64,000 nt of DNA from Pseudoips prasinana (lineage: Eukaryota; Arthropoda; Insecta; Lepidoptera; Nolidae), in assembly GCA_951640165.1 (NCBI GenBank), contig OX621236.1, positions 34,542,948-34,606,947 of the forward strand. Reading direction: 5' to 3'. The translations under genes and the position numbers were made by a program. Shown one piece after another: positions 32,346 to 43,889 of this stretch. Numbering within the stretch: position 1 is the first letter of the stretch; each line of letters starts with the position of its first letter. The notes under the pieces are model-generated. The model saw only the letters and a list, made by a program, of their open reading frames with translations. It did not search any database and had not been told where the DNA came from.

Positions 32346-34340
32346 TGTTTAGTAAGTAAGTAAGTAAGTAATTTATTTGCATAAACATGTGTATACATAT
32401 AACAATGAAATTGCATGTAAGATGTAACGTATTAACATATTTGGTTCAGACATGTTTGCCATACAATGGCGTGCAAATATTTGAATGTACAATAATTATG
32501 TCAATTGAAAGAAAATGAAAATAACAATCTGTATACAATAAAAATAAATAATAACTAATTACCATTTTATGTCAAAAGTGAATTCAAAATCATGTCGTAA
32601 AAAGATTTGAACTCTAATATTATGATTGAACTATTAATAACAATATGTCCTAAAACTTATCAGCTAGATATTCGCAGACTTTATAATAAGCTTTGTCTAC
32701 TAAAAGCGATTTTATCTTGCTCTTAAAAGCATTATCAGGTAGTTCTTTCCAGGCTTTTGGAAGTTTGTTATGGATGATTGGTGCCATGCATAGAACACTT
32801 TTACGCATAAGTGCAGTCCTAGCCGGTTTCAAACATAGCTTGCTGTTGTCCCGCCTGTTTCGTGGAACTATATCTGCCCGACGTGGAAATAGGTTTGGGT
32901 TTGTCTTAACAAACATCAGAATTTCAAAAATGTACAGAGACGGCATTGTTAAAATCTTATGCTTTTTGAAATAAGGTATACAGCTATCTGTCATTTTAAG
33001 TTGAAACATTCCTCTAAGGCATCTCTTCTGAGCTTTAAAAATAATTTCTTGGTTCGTCGAATTGCCCCAGAATATGACACCGTATCTAATAATGGATTCG
33101 ATCAGTCCATGATAGGCGGTAAGTAGTGCATCGAGATTAAGAATCCGAGATAGTTTGTATAAGGCATATGATCTGCTGCTTATTCTTTTGCTGAGGTTTT
33201 CTATGTGTTCCTTCCAATTGAGGGCTCTATCTACAATTAGGCCTAAGAACTTAGTTTTATTCACTGCGTCAATTTTATTATTTTTGTAGTTAATGTCAAG
33301 ATTAAGATTTGTATTACATGTCAAACGTTGGTTAAAATGCATAATCAATGTCTTATTAATATTTATTTTCAAGTTATTATTGTCTAACCATTCTATTAAT
33401 TTTGCGAGTGTAAGATTAATGTCATTTTCAAAAGTGTCTTTGGATTTACATGTCACAGTAACTGTACTGTCATCTGCGAAAAGTGACATTGGATATATGG
33501 TAGCTCGAGGAAGATCGTTTATATAGAGGGTGAATAGTAGTGGCCCTAATACGCTTCCTTGCGGTATTCCGTACTTGACTTTACGTTCTTTCGATATATA
33601 TATCTTTTCACAATTCCTGTCATTTATTCTGTTTATTTGAGTTTTTTGTATCCTGTCACTAAGATACGATTCAAAGAGTTTTAGGATATTGCCTCTCACT
33701 CCATATGTGTCCAGTTTCTTTAATAGAATAGTATGATGCACATAATCGAACGCCTGGGTCATATCACAGAATGTTGCTGACGTTGGGTTATTCCTATCCA
33801 TATTATTTAGGACTACGTGAATAAAATCATAAACGGCCATATTTATAGTTTTGTTTTTCCGGAAGCCCTTCTGTTCATTACATAATATATTGTTTTTTTC
33901 TAAGTAGGAATTTAATTCATTATAATAAAAATTTTCAATAATTTTTGATAATACTGATATGAGTGAGATGGGCCTGTAATTTTCCATTTTATCTTTGTCT
34001 TGTTTTTTGAATATAGGTTTAATTATAGCAATTTTAAGGGCCTCAGGAAATTTACCTTCACTAATGCTTAGGTTAATTATGTGGCTCAAAGGTCCACATA
34101 TTTGATGGGCAACTGCTTTGATAATTTTTGTACAAATTTCATCATAACCTACACTGTTAGTGTTTTTGAGTGCCGATATTATTTTCAATACGTCATGTGG
34201 TAAACAGGGGGCCATGAACATAGAGTCTCTTTTACTAATTATTTGATTTATTGCTGTAGCTCTGGAATAGTTATTTGGTTGAGTTTTATCTATTACCAGT
34301 TGTCTTGAAACATATTCAGCAACAGCGCTCAAGAAGCTGG
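32346..34340 (-). mobile_element. 5'-truncated jockey/CR1-type LINE
   Basis: About 2 kb. A minus-strand RT frame (32650-34332) is followed by a 300-bp 3' untranslated region ending in (TTAC)n at 32350-32371. The endonuclease and the ORF1 part are absent, so the copy cannot move on its own. Confidence 0.8.
32650..34332 (-). CDS. Non-LTR reverse transcriptase, N-terminally truncated
   Basis: An open frame of 560 codons that would copy LINE RNA into DNA at a nicked chromosomal site. Seen in order: the NYRPISL fingers motif near residues 119-124, QKGFRKNKTI near 154-163, the first catalytic Asp in FCDMTQAFDYV at about 190, YGIPQGSVLGPLL near 254-266, and the catalytic FADD at 285-288. After these come the thumb and a C-terminal tail to KVCEYLADKF. 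All RT catalytic residues are kept and there are no stops. The frame's first codon is TTG, not ATG; the true protein began upstream and the apurinic endonuclease domain is lost. Related tails occur at 56464-57105. The clade is jockey/CR1-like from the GSVLGP-FADD wording; I cannot fix it further. Confidence 0.85.
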   Translation of the reverse strand: MSAVAEYVSRQLVIDKTQPNNYSRATAINQIISKRDSMFMAPCLPHDVLKIISALKNTNSVGYDEICTKIIKAVAHQICGPLSHIINLSISEGKFPEALKIAIIKPIFKKQDKDKMENYRPISLISVLSKIIENFYYNELNSYLEKNNILCNEQKGFRKNKTINMAVYDFIHVVLNNMDRNNPTSATFCDMTQAFDYVHHTILLKKLDTYGVRGNILKLFESYLSDRIQKTQINRINDRNCEKIYISKERKVKYGIPQGSVLGPLLFTLYINDLPRATIYPMSLFADDSTVTVTCKSKDTFENDINLTLAKLIEWLDNNNLKININKTLIMHFNQRLTCNTNLNLDINYKNNKIDAVNKTKFLGLIVDRALNWKEHIENLSKRISSRSYALYKLSRILNLDALLTAYHGLIESIIRYGVIFWGNSTNQEIIFKAQKRCLRGMFQLKMTDSCIPYFKKHKILTMPSLYIFEILMFVKTNPNLFPRRADIVPRNRRDNSKLCLKPARTALMRKSVLCMAPIIHNKLPKAWKELPDNAFKSKIKSLLVDKAYYKVCEYLADKF

Positions 34341-34559
34341 ATTCTCCACGACTACACTCTAACTCGCTCCATGGAAGTTATGAAATTAGTGTGCCATATT
34401 CCTTACAGTGCCAATTTATGTCGATACCTTATATTTCAGCCAATAGTTCCTGCGCATACGATGGTGCATAGTACTAAATAGAAACAGGTACCTTGAAAAA
34501 TAGTAAAAATACGAAAAACTACACTTTATGCAGTATTCATGTATTTTAAAGACTTGCGA

Positions 34560-34640
34560 GTGGGGGTCTAGGTGTACAGTGTCCGTCAATTATATGTTTG
34601 TGAAGTACCCAGCGACACAGTTCATTTTCCTAGAGCAATG
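34560..34640 (+). repeat. SINE-B fragment
   Basis: 'tgtccgtcaattatatgttt' and 'gtgaagtacccagcgacaca' match the SINE-B tail. Confidence 0.5.
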
Positions 34641-34739
34641 CCATGGTTATTCTAGATTCACTCATCCGTTTTTGTAAAAGTCTTCGCGATACTTAAATTA
34701 AACCAACCCAACAGTGACTGTAGTCATTAAGCAATAAAT

Positions 34740-34990
34740 TATAATAATATCCTGCGACATTATTCACACACGGACATCTGATCCCAAACTAAGCAGAGCT
34801 AAGATGGAAATCAGATAACTGATATACTACTTTTCTTATGTAAATACATATTATATAGATAATTACACCCAGACTCAGGACAAACAGACATGTTCATGCA
34901 CACAAATATTTGACCTGGGTAGGAATCGAACCCACGACCTTCGACGTGAAAAACAAGCATTTGCCAACCACGCCAACAGGCCCGTCATAC
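34740..34990 (-). repeat. SINE-A
   Basis: Nearly complete reverse copy: head near 34990 ('gaatcgaacccacgacct', 'gccaaccacgccaacagg'), body 'ataattacacccagactcag', tail ATT-rich. It is the uninterrupted reference for 2766-3297. Confidence 0.8.
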
Positions 34991-35489
34991 ATATATAGTG
35001 TATTTAGCTTAATATTATTGCTTCTCTGTAAAGTTATGTAGACACAAATGAGCTAAATTGCACAATTAAACTCACGAACTGGGAATGAACTTGGCATTAG
35101 TACGATTATGTTAATTACAAAATAATTAGGTACCTTTATCTCTGTTATGTATTCATACATTATGTTGTAATTACTTTGCACAAGGATTTAATATTAAAAT
35201 GTATTTACATGTAACTTTTTAAGCGATGAATTAGCCCGCATGTTTTTTGCATGTATTTTCTGCGTTGTGTGTGAACCGTTTATCAATATTTTTTTATTAG
35301 ATTGAAAATTATTTCTGAATGGTTTAAAACAAGTCAGTCCTTGCCAAAAAGAGTTGAAATTGGTTGTATGTTTTTAACAATAACTACTAAAAGTTTATCA
35401 AGACTCTAGAGCATATAGATTTTTTTTTCTAAGAGCGGGACGACTGGGGAAGAGGCTTTTCGTTACTTTGCTCTATTGTTGTAGAATAT
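34991..35489. other. Stretch without recognised feature
   Basis: AT-rich; nothing recognised. Confidence 0.5.
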
Positions 35490-35600
35490 GCAGTGGGTAA
35501 TAGATCCATTATTCGTCCGGTTGCCATAGTTTAGGCTCTGCCTATTTTGGATCAGATGGCAGTGTGTTAAGTTGTCCTAAGATATATATTATTATTATAT
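35490..35600 (+). repeat. SINE-A fragment
   Basis: 3' half only: 'ggttgccatagtttaggctc', 'ttttggatcagatggcagtg', (ATT)n tail. Confidence 0.6.
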
Positions 35601-35639
35601 TAATTTTCTATTTTGGCGCATATTGTGTAGGGTTACCAC

Positions 35640-36000
35640 AGTGGAATAGTCAGAACGCTATAGGGACGCCATGTGTCAAACATCATATGACACGGTAACT
35701 GCTTCAAGTCATTACTTAAGTACTTACTTACGTATCAAATGGGTAGTGGTTACCCTGGTGTCAGACTTGTTCAAGCCGCCCATTAGGCCTCTCACATGGT
35801 TTGACGACTGTTGCCTAATGACTTCAACCGGGACCGACAGCTTAACGTGTTCTCAGAAGCGTGGAGACGCTCAGAAATTAAACCTATTTTAGCGGTCACC
35901 CATCTATGGACTGACCGCGAGCCCAGTTGCTTCACCTCGCCAATCACTTACCGAGCGGTGGGAACATCTGGCTATGAGTGCCTCAAGCGATGCAATGAAC
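35640..36000 (+). repeat. Repeat family F (longest copy)
   Basis: 'tgacgactgttgcctaatga', 'aaccgggaccgacagc', 'gcgtggagacgctcagaaat' and a downstream block 'cgagcggtgggaacatctgg'. Other copies are listed at 17390, 40855, 59095 and 59330. Confidence 0.6.
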
Positions 36001-36511
36001 CATTGCATTGTCTCTTAAAAAAAGTGGGCTCCTTGCTTCTATCAATGGTTTCATCACATGTATGGCGCTTAGACAGGAATAGAAACTACTTCGAAACATG
36101 TAGGTGCAGACAGATATAGTTTAGACATAGCAACGTAGGAAACGGTTGGTACAAACCAATTAAGACGTTTCCTCCTAATTACCCAAAATGTTCGAATTGT
36201 TTGAATAAAACTTTATGTTGAATTGGGAGTAGGTATATAAACAGTTAGCTTAAAACTTAATACAGCGCCAGTGGTTTAGTTTACCTAATGGATATATCTT
36301 AATTTTTGGACGAAATAGGTAGGTATCTTATTATGTTTTGTATTTTAAGATGTGTCTGTAATAATAGTATAAGACCCAATGACAATATTTTTGCGCTCAC
36401 GTGGTTTGTGTTAGTATTTATACACTGCTGGATTGTAATATTTAATTTGTCATCAATTATTGCTAATAAAAAGAGGAAATTAAAAATATTGCTCACATCT
36501 TCGCACGGAAG
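36001..36511. other. Stretch without recognised feature
   Basis: AT-rich sequence between family F and MITE copy 6; no feature recognised. Confidence 0.45.
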
Positions 36512-36652
36512 GTACAGACACCAGCACATCAAGCTACCCCAATCTGTCAAATTCCTTTTATAGCTTTTCAACTTTATCACATTAGTATAAGGTTCAATTT
36601 CAATTGGGCAAATTTGACAGATTGGGGTAGCTTGATGTGCTGGCGTCTATAT
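36512..36652 (-). mobile_element. 141-bp TIR MITE, copy 6
   Basis: Reverse orientation: GTACAGACACCAGCACATC at the left, 'gtgctggcgtcta' at the right where the final GTAC has become TATATATA. A mariner begins only about 9 bp further on. Confidence 0.85.
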
Positions 36653-36660
36653 ATATAATA

Positions 36661-37942
36661 GGTCTTTACCTATGAAATTGCCGTTTTGTATGAAAAAATT
36701 TAAACGAATTTTTTTCATGAATTTTTTTATTTGTATTAATCGAAGTAATCACCCATGCAATCAATGCATCTTTGCCATCGCAGTGGCAGTTTATTGATGC
36801 CCTTCTTAAAGAAATCAGCTGGACGGGGGGCAACAAATTCTTCAAAGGCATTTTGTACTGCCTCTCGGGTATTGAATTTTTTTCCCGCCAAGAAGTTATC
36901 CAAATTCTGGAAAAAGTAGTAGTCTGTAGGCGCAAGGTCTGGTGAGTAGGGCGGATGACGGAGAGCTTCCAACCCCAGTTCTTGCAACTTGGAGACCGTC
37001 TGCTGTGCAGTATGAGGTCGCGCGTTGTCGTGCAGGAGCAGCGGAGACGAGCGATTGACCAATGCTGGTTGGAGATGCGCCAGCTTCTCCATCATTGTGC
37101 TCAGTTCTTCACAGTACACATCTGCAGTAATGCTCACCCCGTTTGGTAAGAAGCTGTGATGAATCACACCGGCGCTAGACCACCAAACAGTGACCATCAC
37201 TTTTCTAGGGGTAAGTTTTCGTTTAGGGCATTGTTTAGGTGCTGAACCAGGATCCAACCAACTTGCTGAGCGCTTGCGGTTATCAAACAGAATCCATTTT
37301 TCATCGCAGGTAACAATGCGGTTCAAAATTCCTTCATTTGTGTGTCTGTTGAGCAGTGCAAGGCACGTCTCGACGCGTACTTCGCGCTGGCGATCATTGA
37401 GTTCGTGGGGCACCCATTTGTCAAGCTTTTTTACCTTGCCAATTTGACGCAAATGGACCAATATTGTTTTGACGCTAACGTCGAAAGCTGCTGCTAATTC
37501 AGCCGTAGATTGTGTATCATCAGCTTCCACAACCGCCTTTAATTCGTCATTGTCGACCAAAGTCTTCGGACGACCGCGAGGTTCATTTTTCAGGTCGAAA
37601 TTTCCAGAACGGAAGCGAGCAAACCAATAACAGGTGGTGCGTTGGTTTGTAGTGTTAGCTCCGTAAACGTCGTTGATGTTGCGTGCCGCTTGTGCCGCGT
37701 TGCTGCCACGACGGTACTCATATTCCATAATTACTCGAATTTTTAACGTATCCATGATGACGAAAAAGATTGAAATGCGATGAAAATGTAACACTAATCA
37801 ATAAAGAAATGACTACTTTTGGAAAAAAGAATCCATGTTTTTAAAATAAAATTAATTTGAAATTAGAATTCTTAGCCAAACAAAAATTATTTTGATTTGA
37901 AATGGCCAGTACTGCAGAACGGCAATTTCATAGGTAAAGACC
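36661..37942 (-). mobile_element. Mariner transposon, apparently complete (1282 bp)
   Basis: Inverted ends GGTCTTTACCTATGAAATTG at 36661 and its exact complement ending at 37942 (about 27 bp, one mismatch near the inner end). TA lies on both sides (36659-36660 and 37943-37944), inside an AT-repeat. Length and single open transposase fit a full-length mariner. Confidence 0.93.
36736..37755 (-). CDS. Mariner transposase (cecropia-type), 339 residues
   Basis: This would bind the terminal repeats, excise the element and insert it at TA dinucleotides in the nucleus. I start at the ATG at 37755 (MDTLKIRVIM), giving 339 residues, close to the family's usual length of about 345; the frame is open 13 codons further upstream. 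Two helix-turn-helix regions fill residues 1-105, then the linker motif WVPHEL (114-119), then the DDE/D catalytic triad: D151 in VTCDEKW, D243 in LLHDNARPH, D278 in YSPDLAPTDYY. The D243-D278 spacing is 34, the mariner D34D signature. The frame closes with GDYFD. No stop or frameshift is seen. The wording is close to that of cecropia-subfamily elements. Confidence 0.93.
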   Translation of the reverse strand: MDTLKIRVIMEYEYRRGSNAAQAARNINDVYGANTTNQRTTCYWFARFRSGNFDLKNEPRGRPKTLVDNDELKAVVEADDTQSTAELAAAFDVSVKTILVHLRQIGKVKKLDKWVPHELNDRQREVRVETCLALLNRHTNEGILNRIVTCDEKWILFDNRKRSASWLDPGSAPKQCPKRKLTPRKVMVTVWWSSAGVIHHSFLPNGVSITADVYCEELSTMMEKLAHLQPALVNRSSPLLLHDNARPHTAQQTVSKLQELGLEALRHPPYSPDLAPTDYYFFQNLDNFLAGKKFNTREAVQNAFEEFVAPRPADFFKKGINKLPLRWQRCIDCMGDYFD

Positions 37943-38111
37943 TAATATATATATATATATATACATATTCAGACAAAAAAAAAATTGTTATATTTTAGAC
38001 TCAACTTTTTGAACGGTTATATCTGAATCAAAAGTAGTCAAAAGCGGTGGTTTAGCCATCGCACCCAACAGATATTAGATAGAAATATAGATTTATTTAT
38101 TTATTTTAATT

Positions 38112-38290
38112 TTAAAAGGCAACCCCAGCGCTAGGGCGTCCAACCCTGCGTCACGGGATACTTTACAAACATATGATAGACTTACACAAATTACACCCAG
38201 ACTCAGAACAGCTATTTATGAGTCACACAAATAGTTGTTGACACGAAGCGTCGAGGCGACTGCCTTAGCCACAGCGCCACACATGCAGTC
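38112..38290 (-). repeat. SINE-B
   Basis: Head near 38290 ('agccacagcgccacacatg'), body 'agactcagaacagctattta', tail 'gcgtcacgggatactttac'. Part of the B box region is deleted. Confidence 0.65.
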
Positions 38291-38490
38291 AATATAATTA
38301 TATATTGGGATAGATGCCCGCACCAAACAATGTTTGATTAAAGACTTTAGATTGGCGACTTTTAGATAAGCGCCAAAAATGTCCAAATATTTATGGACGA
38401 CACAATACGTCACAAAAGAATTTTCAGTAATCAAAGTTAACCTATAGGTACTTTGATTACTGAAAATTCAAATCAACCTAACATATTATA

Positions 38491-38862
38491 ATAATAATGT
38501 CCTCCCGACCGAATTTCGGCTACGGCGGTCAGTCTCAATAGAGACTAGTCAATTGCGCAGGACATATTATAGTGGACAAGTGTGTGCGCAAACACAGGGG
38601 CACTTTCTATTCCATCACTCTCATGATACGATGAGACGACTAGTGACACGACCGGAAAGAGGTCAGGTACAAGACCGACGGATTTACGTGCTCTCCGAGG
38701 CATGGGGGTGTAATACCGCCAACTTCCAGACTTTGGGCTGACACTGAGAAATGTATTTTTACGGAAAAATCCCAAAATCACTTTTGGCCCGACCCGGGAT
38801 TTGTACCCAGGACCTCATTATCTACGGGTGAACACGCTACCGCTAGACCAACGAGGCAGTCA
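38491..38862 (-). repeat. SINE-C, full-length copy
   Basis: tRNA-like head on the minus strand at 38862-38790 (A box 'ggtctagcggtagcgtg', B-box region 'gggtacaaatcccgg'), body as in 30058-30373, and a 3' end 'accgccgtagccgaaattc' running into an (ATT)n tail at about 38485-38498. Confidence 0.85.
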
Positions 38863-38874
38863 ATAACAAAATAT

Positions 38875-40730
38875 ATACTTAGTTCCAAAAACATAATTAT
38901 ATCCAAGAAATCCACAAAACCGACCACTTATATTGTGAACACACTACGTGTAGAGCCCATAACTCTTCATGCCAATAACTCTTCGTTTCCTGAGAAAATC
39001 GTTTAAGAGCTCTGTAATGGTATTAATGTAGGTTCATGAAAATATGGGAATTTTCACTTCGTGACCTGTTTTCGGTATTAGTTTTTAAATAAACGTAGTC
39101 TAAGCGAAATCATCTTGATCTAGATCAATAATCCTAATAGTAAACAATATATAAATTTTGCTCCATCTGATATTTCTCATCTGGTATAATATATTATGCA
39201 TGAAATTAAATTTGGCTTCTAGAAATAATATAGCATTTACAATTTAAATGGATTAATCTATTTTACAGACATTTCGTTTGTTTACTTAATCTATTGAAAT
39301 ATGTTTGTGGAAACAGCGATAATATTTACTTCATTTAGATATTTATTCCTACATTACCTTCTACCCGCATCTTTGCGCACGTACAATTCAAGTACTATCC
39401 GACTTAATAAAATAAATAAATTTATAAATTGTATTTTATAAATTGTAATAAATAAAAAAAGTTTTTATTCACGTAAAAGCGCTTGTAAATAGTCAGAACA
39501 TGTTTGTAGTAATATAGTTGTATACATAATTATTTCTAGTTACATAGATATTTAGGTACACGGATTGTAGAAAAACATTTATAAAATTTATTTTATTATA
39601 GCAATGATATTTAGCTACCTTGTATTAAGTTATTGTCAAAGAGATTATGTTTAAGTTTAATTATCTAAATTTATAGTTTTAGCTATATTTTTACTACATA
39701 TTGTCTGAATGGTCTTTAGACTCTAAAATTCTAAGCATCTTCATATGTAAATATATGTATCTATGAAGATGCTTAGGATGATAGAGTATTTAATAATAAT
39801 TTTATTCACAGCGTAATTTTGTTAAATAAACAAGCATACGGCCCACTTATAATAAGAAAAAATGGTGTACATCTTAATATAGAACAATACTATTTGTAGT
39901 AGTAATATAATAAATACATACTGAATTTAGTTTTTACTGATATTCCCCATCTGGCATAATTTATCTTGAATGATAGTTTATTTGGGTTCAATGAATAAAT
40001 AGAATTTACAATTTAAATCGGTCAATCTCTTCATTTGGCCTTTCGTTTGTTTAGTTAATATATTTAAAAGTATCTGTGAAAATAAAATAAAAGTATATAA
40101 AAAACAGAACAATATTGATCACTAAAGATATTTTTCTTGCAATAGCTTCCACACGCAGCTTTGTTCATGGAGAAATTCCTGCTGACGAAAACCAAATATT
40201 TTTTTAGGACATAGTATCTTTTCCGAGATTAGATTTCCATAGCCTTCGATTAAAAACTCCATTACCTTTCATATACCTTTTTATGGTACAAATTTGCATA
40301 GAGGCACATAGCCACCGGATGGTAGGCGATAACAAAGCGGTTTCAAAAGAAATGGCATTACTGATATCTAGTACTACAATAGAATGTATTTTGTAAGGTA
40401 ATGGCACTTCTTCAGTACACACGAAGTCAGACACAAAAGGCTCTATACCATCGTACAAGATTTTACAGCGACTGTTAAATACGAGGAAAAATATATTTCT
40501 TGTGTGACCCCCTTTAGTTTAATTATTATTATATTGGGCATAGCAATATTACCAAGCGTTCTAAGGTTTTACGAGAAACAAGATTCACATAGTATTTATA
40601 TCGATAAATAAGTAATTATTAAGAAAAAGCAACAATCAAATAATATTTGCAATATATACACAAAAGTCACGAGTAATCTAAAAACTTATCCTTGGGCAAA
40701 AAAAGTTTTTTTATCGCTGTCTTTGAGCAT
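38875..40730. other. Mostly unrecognised stretch
   Basis: AT-rich. A LINE-tail-like block lies at about 39420-39680 ('cacgtaaaagcgcttgtaaa', reverse of 49180-49420). A hairpin with perfect 15-base arms (CTAAGCATCTTCATA) lies at 39731-39776. No coding evidence. Confidence 0.5.
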
Positions 40731-40734
40731 CGTA

Positions 40735-40850
40735 ACCAGAATGCTGGCCGCATTGCCACGCTAGATGGCAATGCTTAAACACTGTCCAAAATCTTGGCCA
40801 GCCCTCTGGTCGCATGTAGCTTCGACGAAACGTTTAGATATTTTGGGGAA
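40735..40850 (-). pseudogene. LINE RT extreme C-terminus
   Basis: The minus strand gives LSIAI, a stop, then RGNAASIL, matching the QRISIAIQRGNAASLL tail at 44640-44790. Dead fragment. Confidence 0.5.
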
Positions 40851-40854
40851 AATC

Positions 40855-41300
40855 ACTTACAGTATGGGTATAATACCTTACTGTCAAAATTGCTCAAGCC
40901 ATCCAGTAGGCCACTGACAGAACATAACGACTGTTGTGTATTGATGATTTATTGATTGTTTGATTATGATTATGAAAAAACCGGGACCGAGAGCTTAACG
41001 TTCCTTTGCCACTTTGGCAGTCTATGGGTAACGGCGTCTTTTTTTTTAAAGATAACGCCCGCACTAGGGCATTTAATCCCTGTATCGCGGGGTACTTTAA
41101 AAACATATTATAGATGGACACAAATACATCCAGACTCAGAACAACTATCTATGGGTCACACAAATAGTTGTCCGGCGTGGAACTCGAACCCGCGACACGA
41201 AGCGGCGAGGCGACTGTATTAGCCGCTGCGCCACACGTACAGTCTGGTTGCTTAAGCTTGTCAATCATGGATTAGCGAGTGGTCACAGCAATGGTATGGC
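40855..41300 (+). repeat. Repeat family F, interrupted by SINE-B
   Basis: Left part 'ataacgactgttgtgtattg' and 'accgggaccgagagcttaac'; right part after the SINE ('gattagcgagtggtcacagc'). The SINE-B at 41043-41245 lies in between. Confidence 0.55.
41043..41245 (-). repeat. SINE-B (best-preserved copy)
   Basis: Head at 41245-41175 (inverse B box 'gaactcgaacccgcgacacg', inverse A box 'ttagccgctgcgcc'), body 'tccagactcagaacaactat', tail 'tgtatcgcggggtacttta', with a T-rich junction at 41039-41048. Confidence 0.8.
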
Positions 41301-43196
41301 TTATAGCAATGTGAGAATAATATGAAAGTACATACTCTGTTAGAATTTAAATTATTTACCTATTAAAGTTCACGTATACAGTGATAGACAAACGGAAAGC
41401 AGAAGCTTAGTAATACACCATACATTCATAACTCTAAAAACAACATAAAAGGCACAATATTTTAATGGTGGTATGCTTATATGTTCACGTGGACTTTACC
41501 GTAAAACAAACAGTTAAATGAAGCATGAAAACTGCTTTGAACTTTATTAATAGTGTGCACTCGCTAATTGTGCGACCGCAAACTTTGAAACTACCCTTGT
41601 TCAAATTATTGTTAATTATTACCTAGTGAATAAGTTTGGATAATTTTGGATCACATAATGTTTGTTTTAATTTAAGTTAGTTACTATATCGCGTTTAGAA
41701 TATCGAATGTAATGCATACAACATTTATTTGATGCATCATTATCGTACGTTGACAAAGATACTACACAATAATTATAAATGTGATTATGAATAACTTTTA
41801 TCGTCGCGCGCAATAAGCCAATGAATCTGTGCATTGCTGGGATTTTACGAAGATGCAATTCATAGACACCTAGCTTCAGAACGACATATAAAATGTGAAG
41901 CTGAACATTTTTTCAAATTTAATATCGAGGCCATTCGTTTTACTCTCCAAACATTTCAACCTTCATCAACCAAATGATTTTACCTGAAATCAATAGCGTT
42001 ATACATCGTTACATGGTGATTATTCCCGAAGTTGAAAAAAATTAAAAAAATTGAATCATAATCTTTATTTGGTGCGTTAATAAGAATGTTGTGCAGCCGT
42101 TCGAATAAAGATATAATATTTAAAATTCGTTCTCAAACACCGTTTTTATTTGCGACCAGTATCTCAACCATAGAAAGCATTTGAAGTGCGATTTAATATT
42201 CAAAATTATTCCGATTCCTTTCATATTGTTTTATTGGACGTGCTTTGACGTCTACCACTGTGAAGACATGTTCTAGATTTACTAGACAATAAATAATTTA
42301 TACGAGTGCTTGCTTTTGTTTACGATTAATTCCTTGATCCTTTTCCATCGTATACGCACTTGATTTAACGCTGACTGAGTTAACCGTCGTCTAAGTTTCT
42401 TTAGTACTTTCTGCCAGCTCGACCACTCAGCTTAGTAGTAAGTACAATTCACAACTCGGGTGTAAATCAAAGGTTAGAAGACTTTTACGTTTTTCCATTA
42501 CATTTGTTCTTCACAAGTCGTAAAGTGAGTGACTTATACGCAATCAAGTAAAGTTTTCCTACTTGGCCTTCTATTTACATACCTCGTCTTTAAGTTGTGA
42601 GTTACTAAGCTGCTAATGTCCTCGGTAACTAGAGCAACCGAAGTTTTGCTTTTTATATTGCTGTTGTTAACTATATGAAAATTGCGATAAGGCATACAAC
42701 TACGGCTACCACGAAGATATCCCAATGAAGATAGTCGAGTCATAAGGGCAATTATCCTTTAATTTGCGTAGTATTAGTGCAGATTAAGAAAAAAGATAAC
42801 CAAAGCCTCTTTGGAGGTATCAAAGTTGTATTAGTACCAATTTCGAAAACAAAATATTATTTAGTACTTAGGTACTAAATAATATTTTGTTTTGGTACAT
42901 GTCATTTTAATATTAGATACTTCAAACCGGACATACACAAATTAACAAGAAGAATTCCATGACTGTAATTAAATTAAATTTAGTTTAAGATACTTCTAAC
43001 ATGTAAATTTTGAACGTCATTAACTTGGCAATACATAGCGGTTTACCTTTATACCTGTATAACACCTATATAATATGTACCTATGTTTACAAAATAAAGA
43101 ATATTGAATACTGAATTATCTAACAAACTTACTTCACATCCGTATGCTATGTGTATCAGAGTCTACAACGCTCTACAGAGCCCATTAGATATTAGG
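41301..43196. other. Mostly unrecognised stretch with one palindrome
   Basis: AT-rich, no exon recognised. A perfect palindrome with 22-base arms and a 4-base loop lies at 42846-42893. Confidence 0.5.
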
Positions 43197-43530
43197 AGAG
43201 ACGTGGCGTCTCTATGTGTCCTTTATCACAGGGAGTTTTCTGAATAGTTGTTTGAACTTATAACTGCCGCAACGTTCCAACACAGACCATCTCACCAAAA
43301 GAGGAAATGTCATATATCAGCTGGATGAATAGTCGTCTGCCACCTTGCGTTTTTACCGCGTAGTACCACTCTGTGGAATCAACTAACTGCGGAGGTATTT
43401 CCAATCCGGTACGATAGTATGGCAACCTTCAAAAAGCAAGCCTATTCATTTCTAAAAGGCCGGCAACGTACTTGCAGCCCCTCTGGGGTTGCAGGTGTCT
43501 ATGGGTAATTAAATTACTTATCATCAATTG
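43197..43530 (+). pseudogene. CR1/jockey-type LINE, ORF2 C-terminal fragment
   Basis: The frame with some breaks reads VASLCVLYHREFSE, then RSTTLWNQLTAEVF, MATFKKQAYSFLKGRQR and SPSGVAGVYG, the C-terminus seen also at 25668-25870. Followed by a short 3' untranslated region. Confidence 0.7.
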
Positions 43531-43597
43531 TCTCGCTTGCTCGTTTACTTAACTATTATATATAAAAAGACTTATTTGTTTAAATAAAAATGACTTA

Positions 43598-43638
43598 AAA
43601 GGTTGCTAGTAATGTACTGTACATTACTAGCAACCTTT
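43598..43638. repeat. Perfect palindrome, 20-base arms
   Basis: AAAGGTTGCTAGTAATGTAC, one central T, then the exact complement. Confidence 0.9.
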
Positions 43639-43714
43639 CTCAATTGCCAATCTAGTCCATCCAATGGTTGTCTGGAAGAAATCGCTCTTATGCGATAAGA
43701 CCGCCAATCACACA

Positions 43715-43885
43715 AATATTATAAAGGCGAAAGTTTGTGAGTGTGTATGTTTGTTACTTATTCTCGTCTTAAACAGCTGGGGCGATTTTAATAAAGTTTG
43801 GTATGGAGTTAAGCGACACCCTGAATTAATACATAAGCTGTAATTTATAAAGTTTAACGCGGGTAAAACCGCGGGCAAAGCGGTT
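43715..43885 (+). mobile_element. Short Helitron, same family as 1884-2431
   Basis: 'aatattataaaggcgaaagt', 'aatacataagctgtaattta', 'gcgggtaaaaccgcgggc'. The final CTAG is lost. Confidence 0.6.
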
Positions 43886-43889
43886 GTAC

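Noticed and set aside
36955..37447. Plus-strand frames opposite the mariner transposase
   Set aside because: Shadow frames of the transposase.
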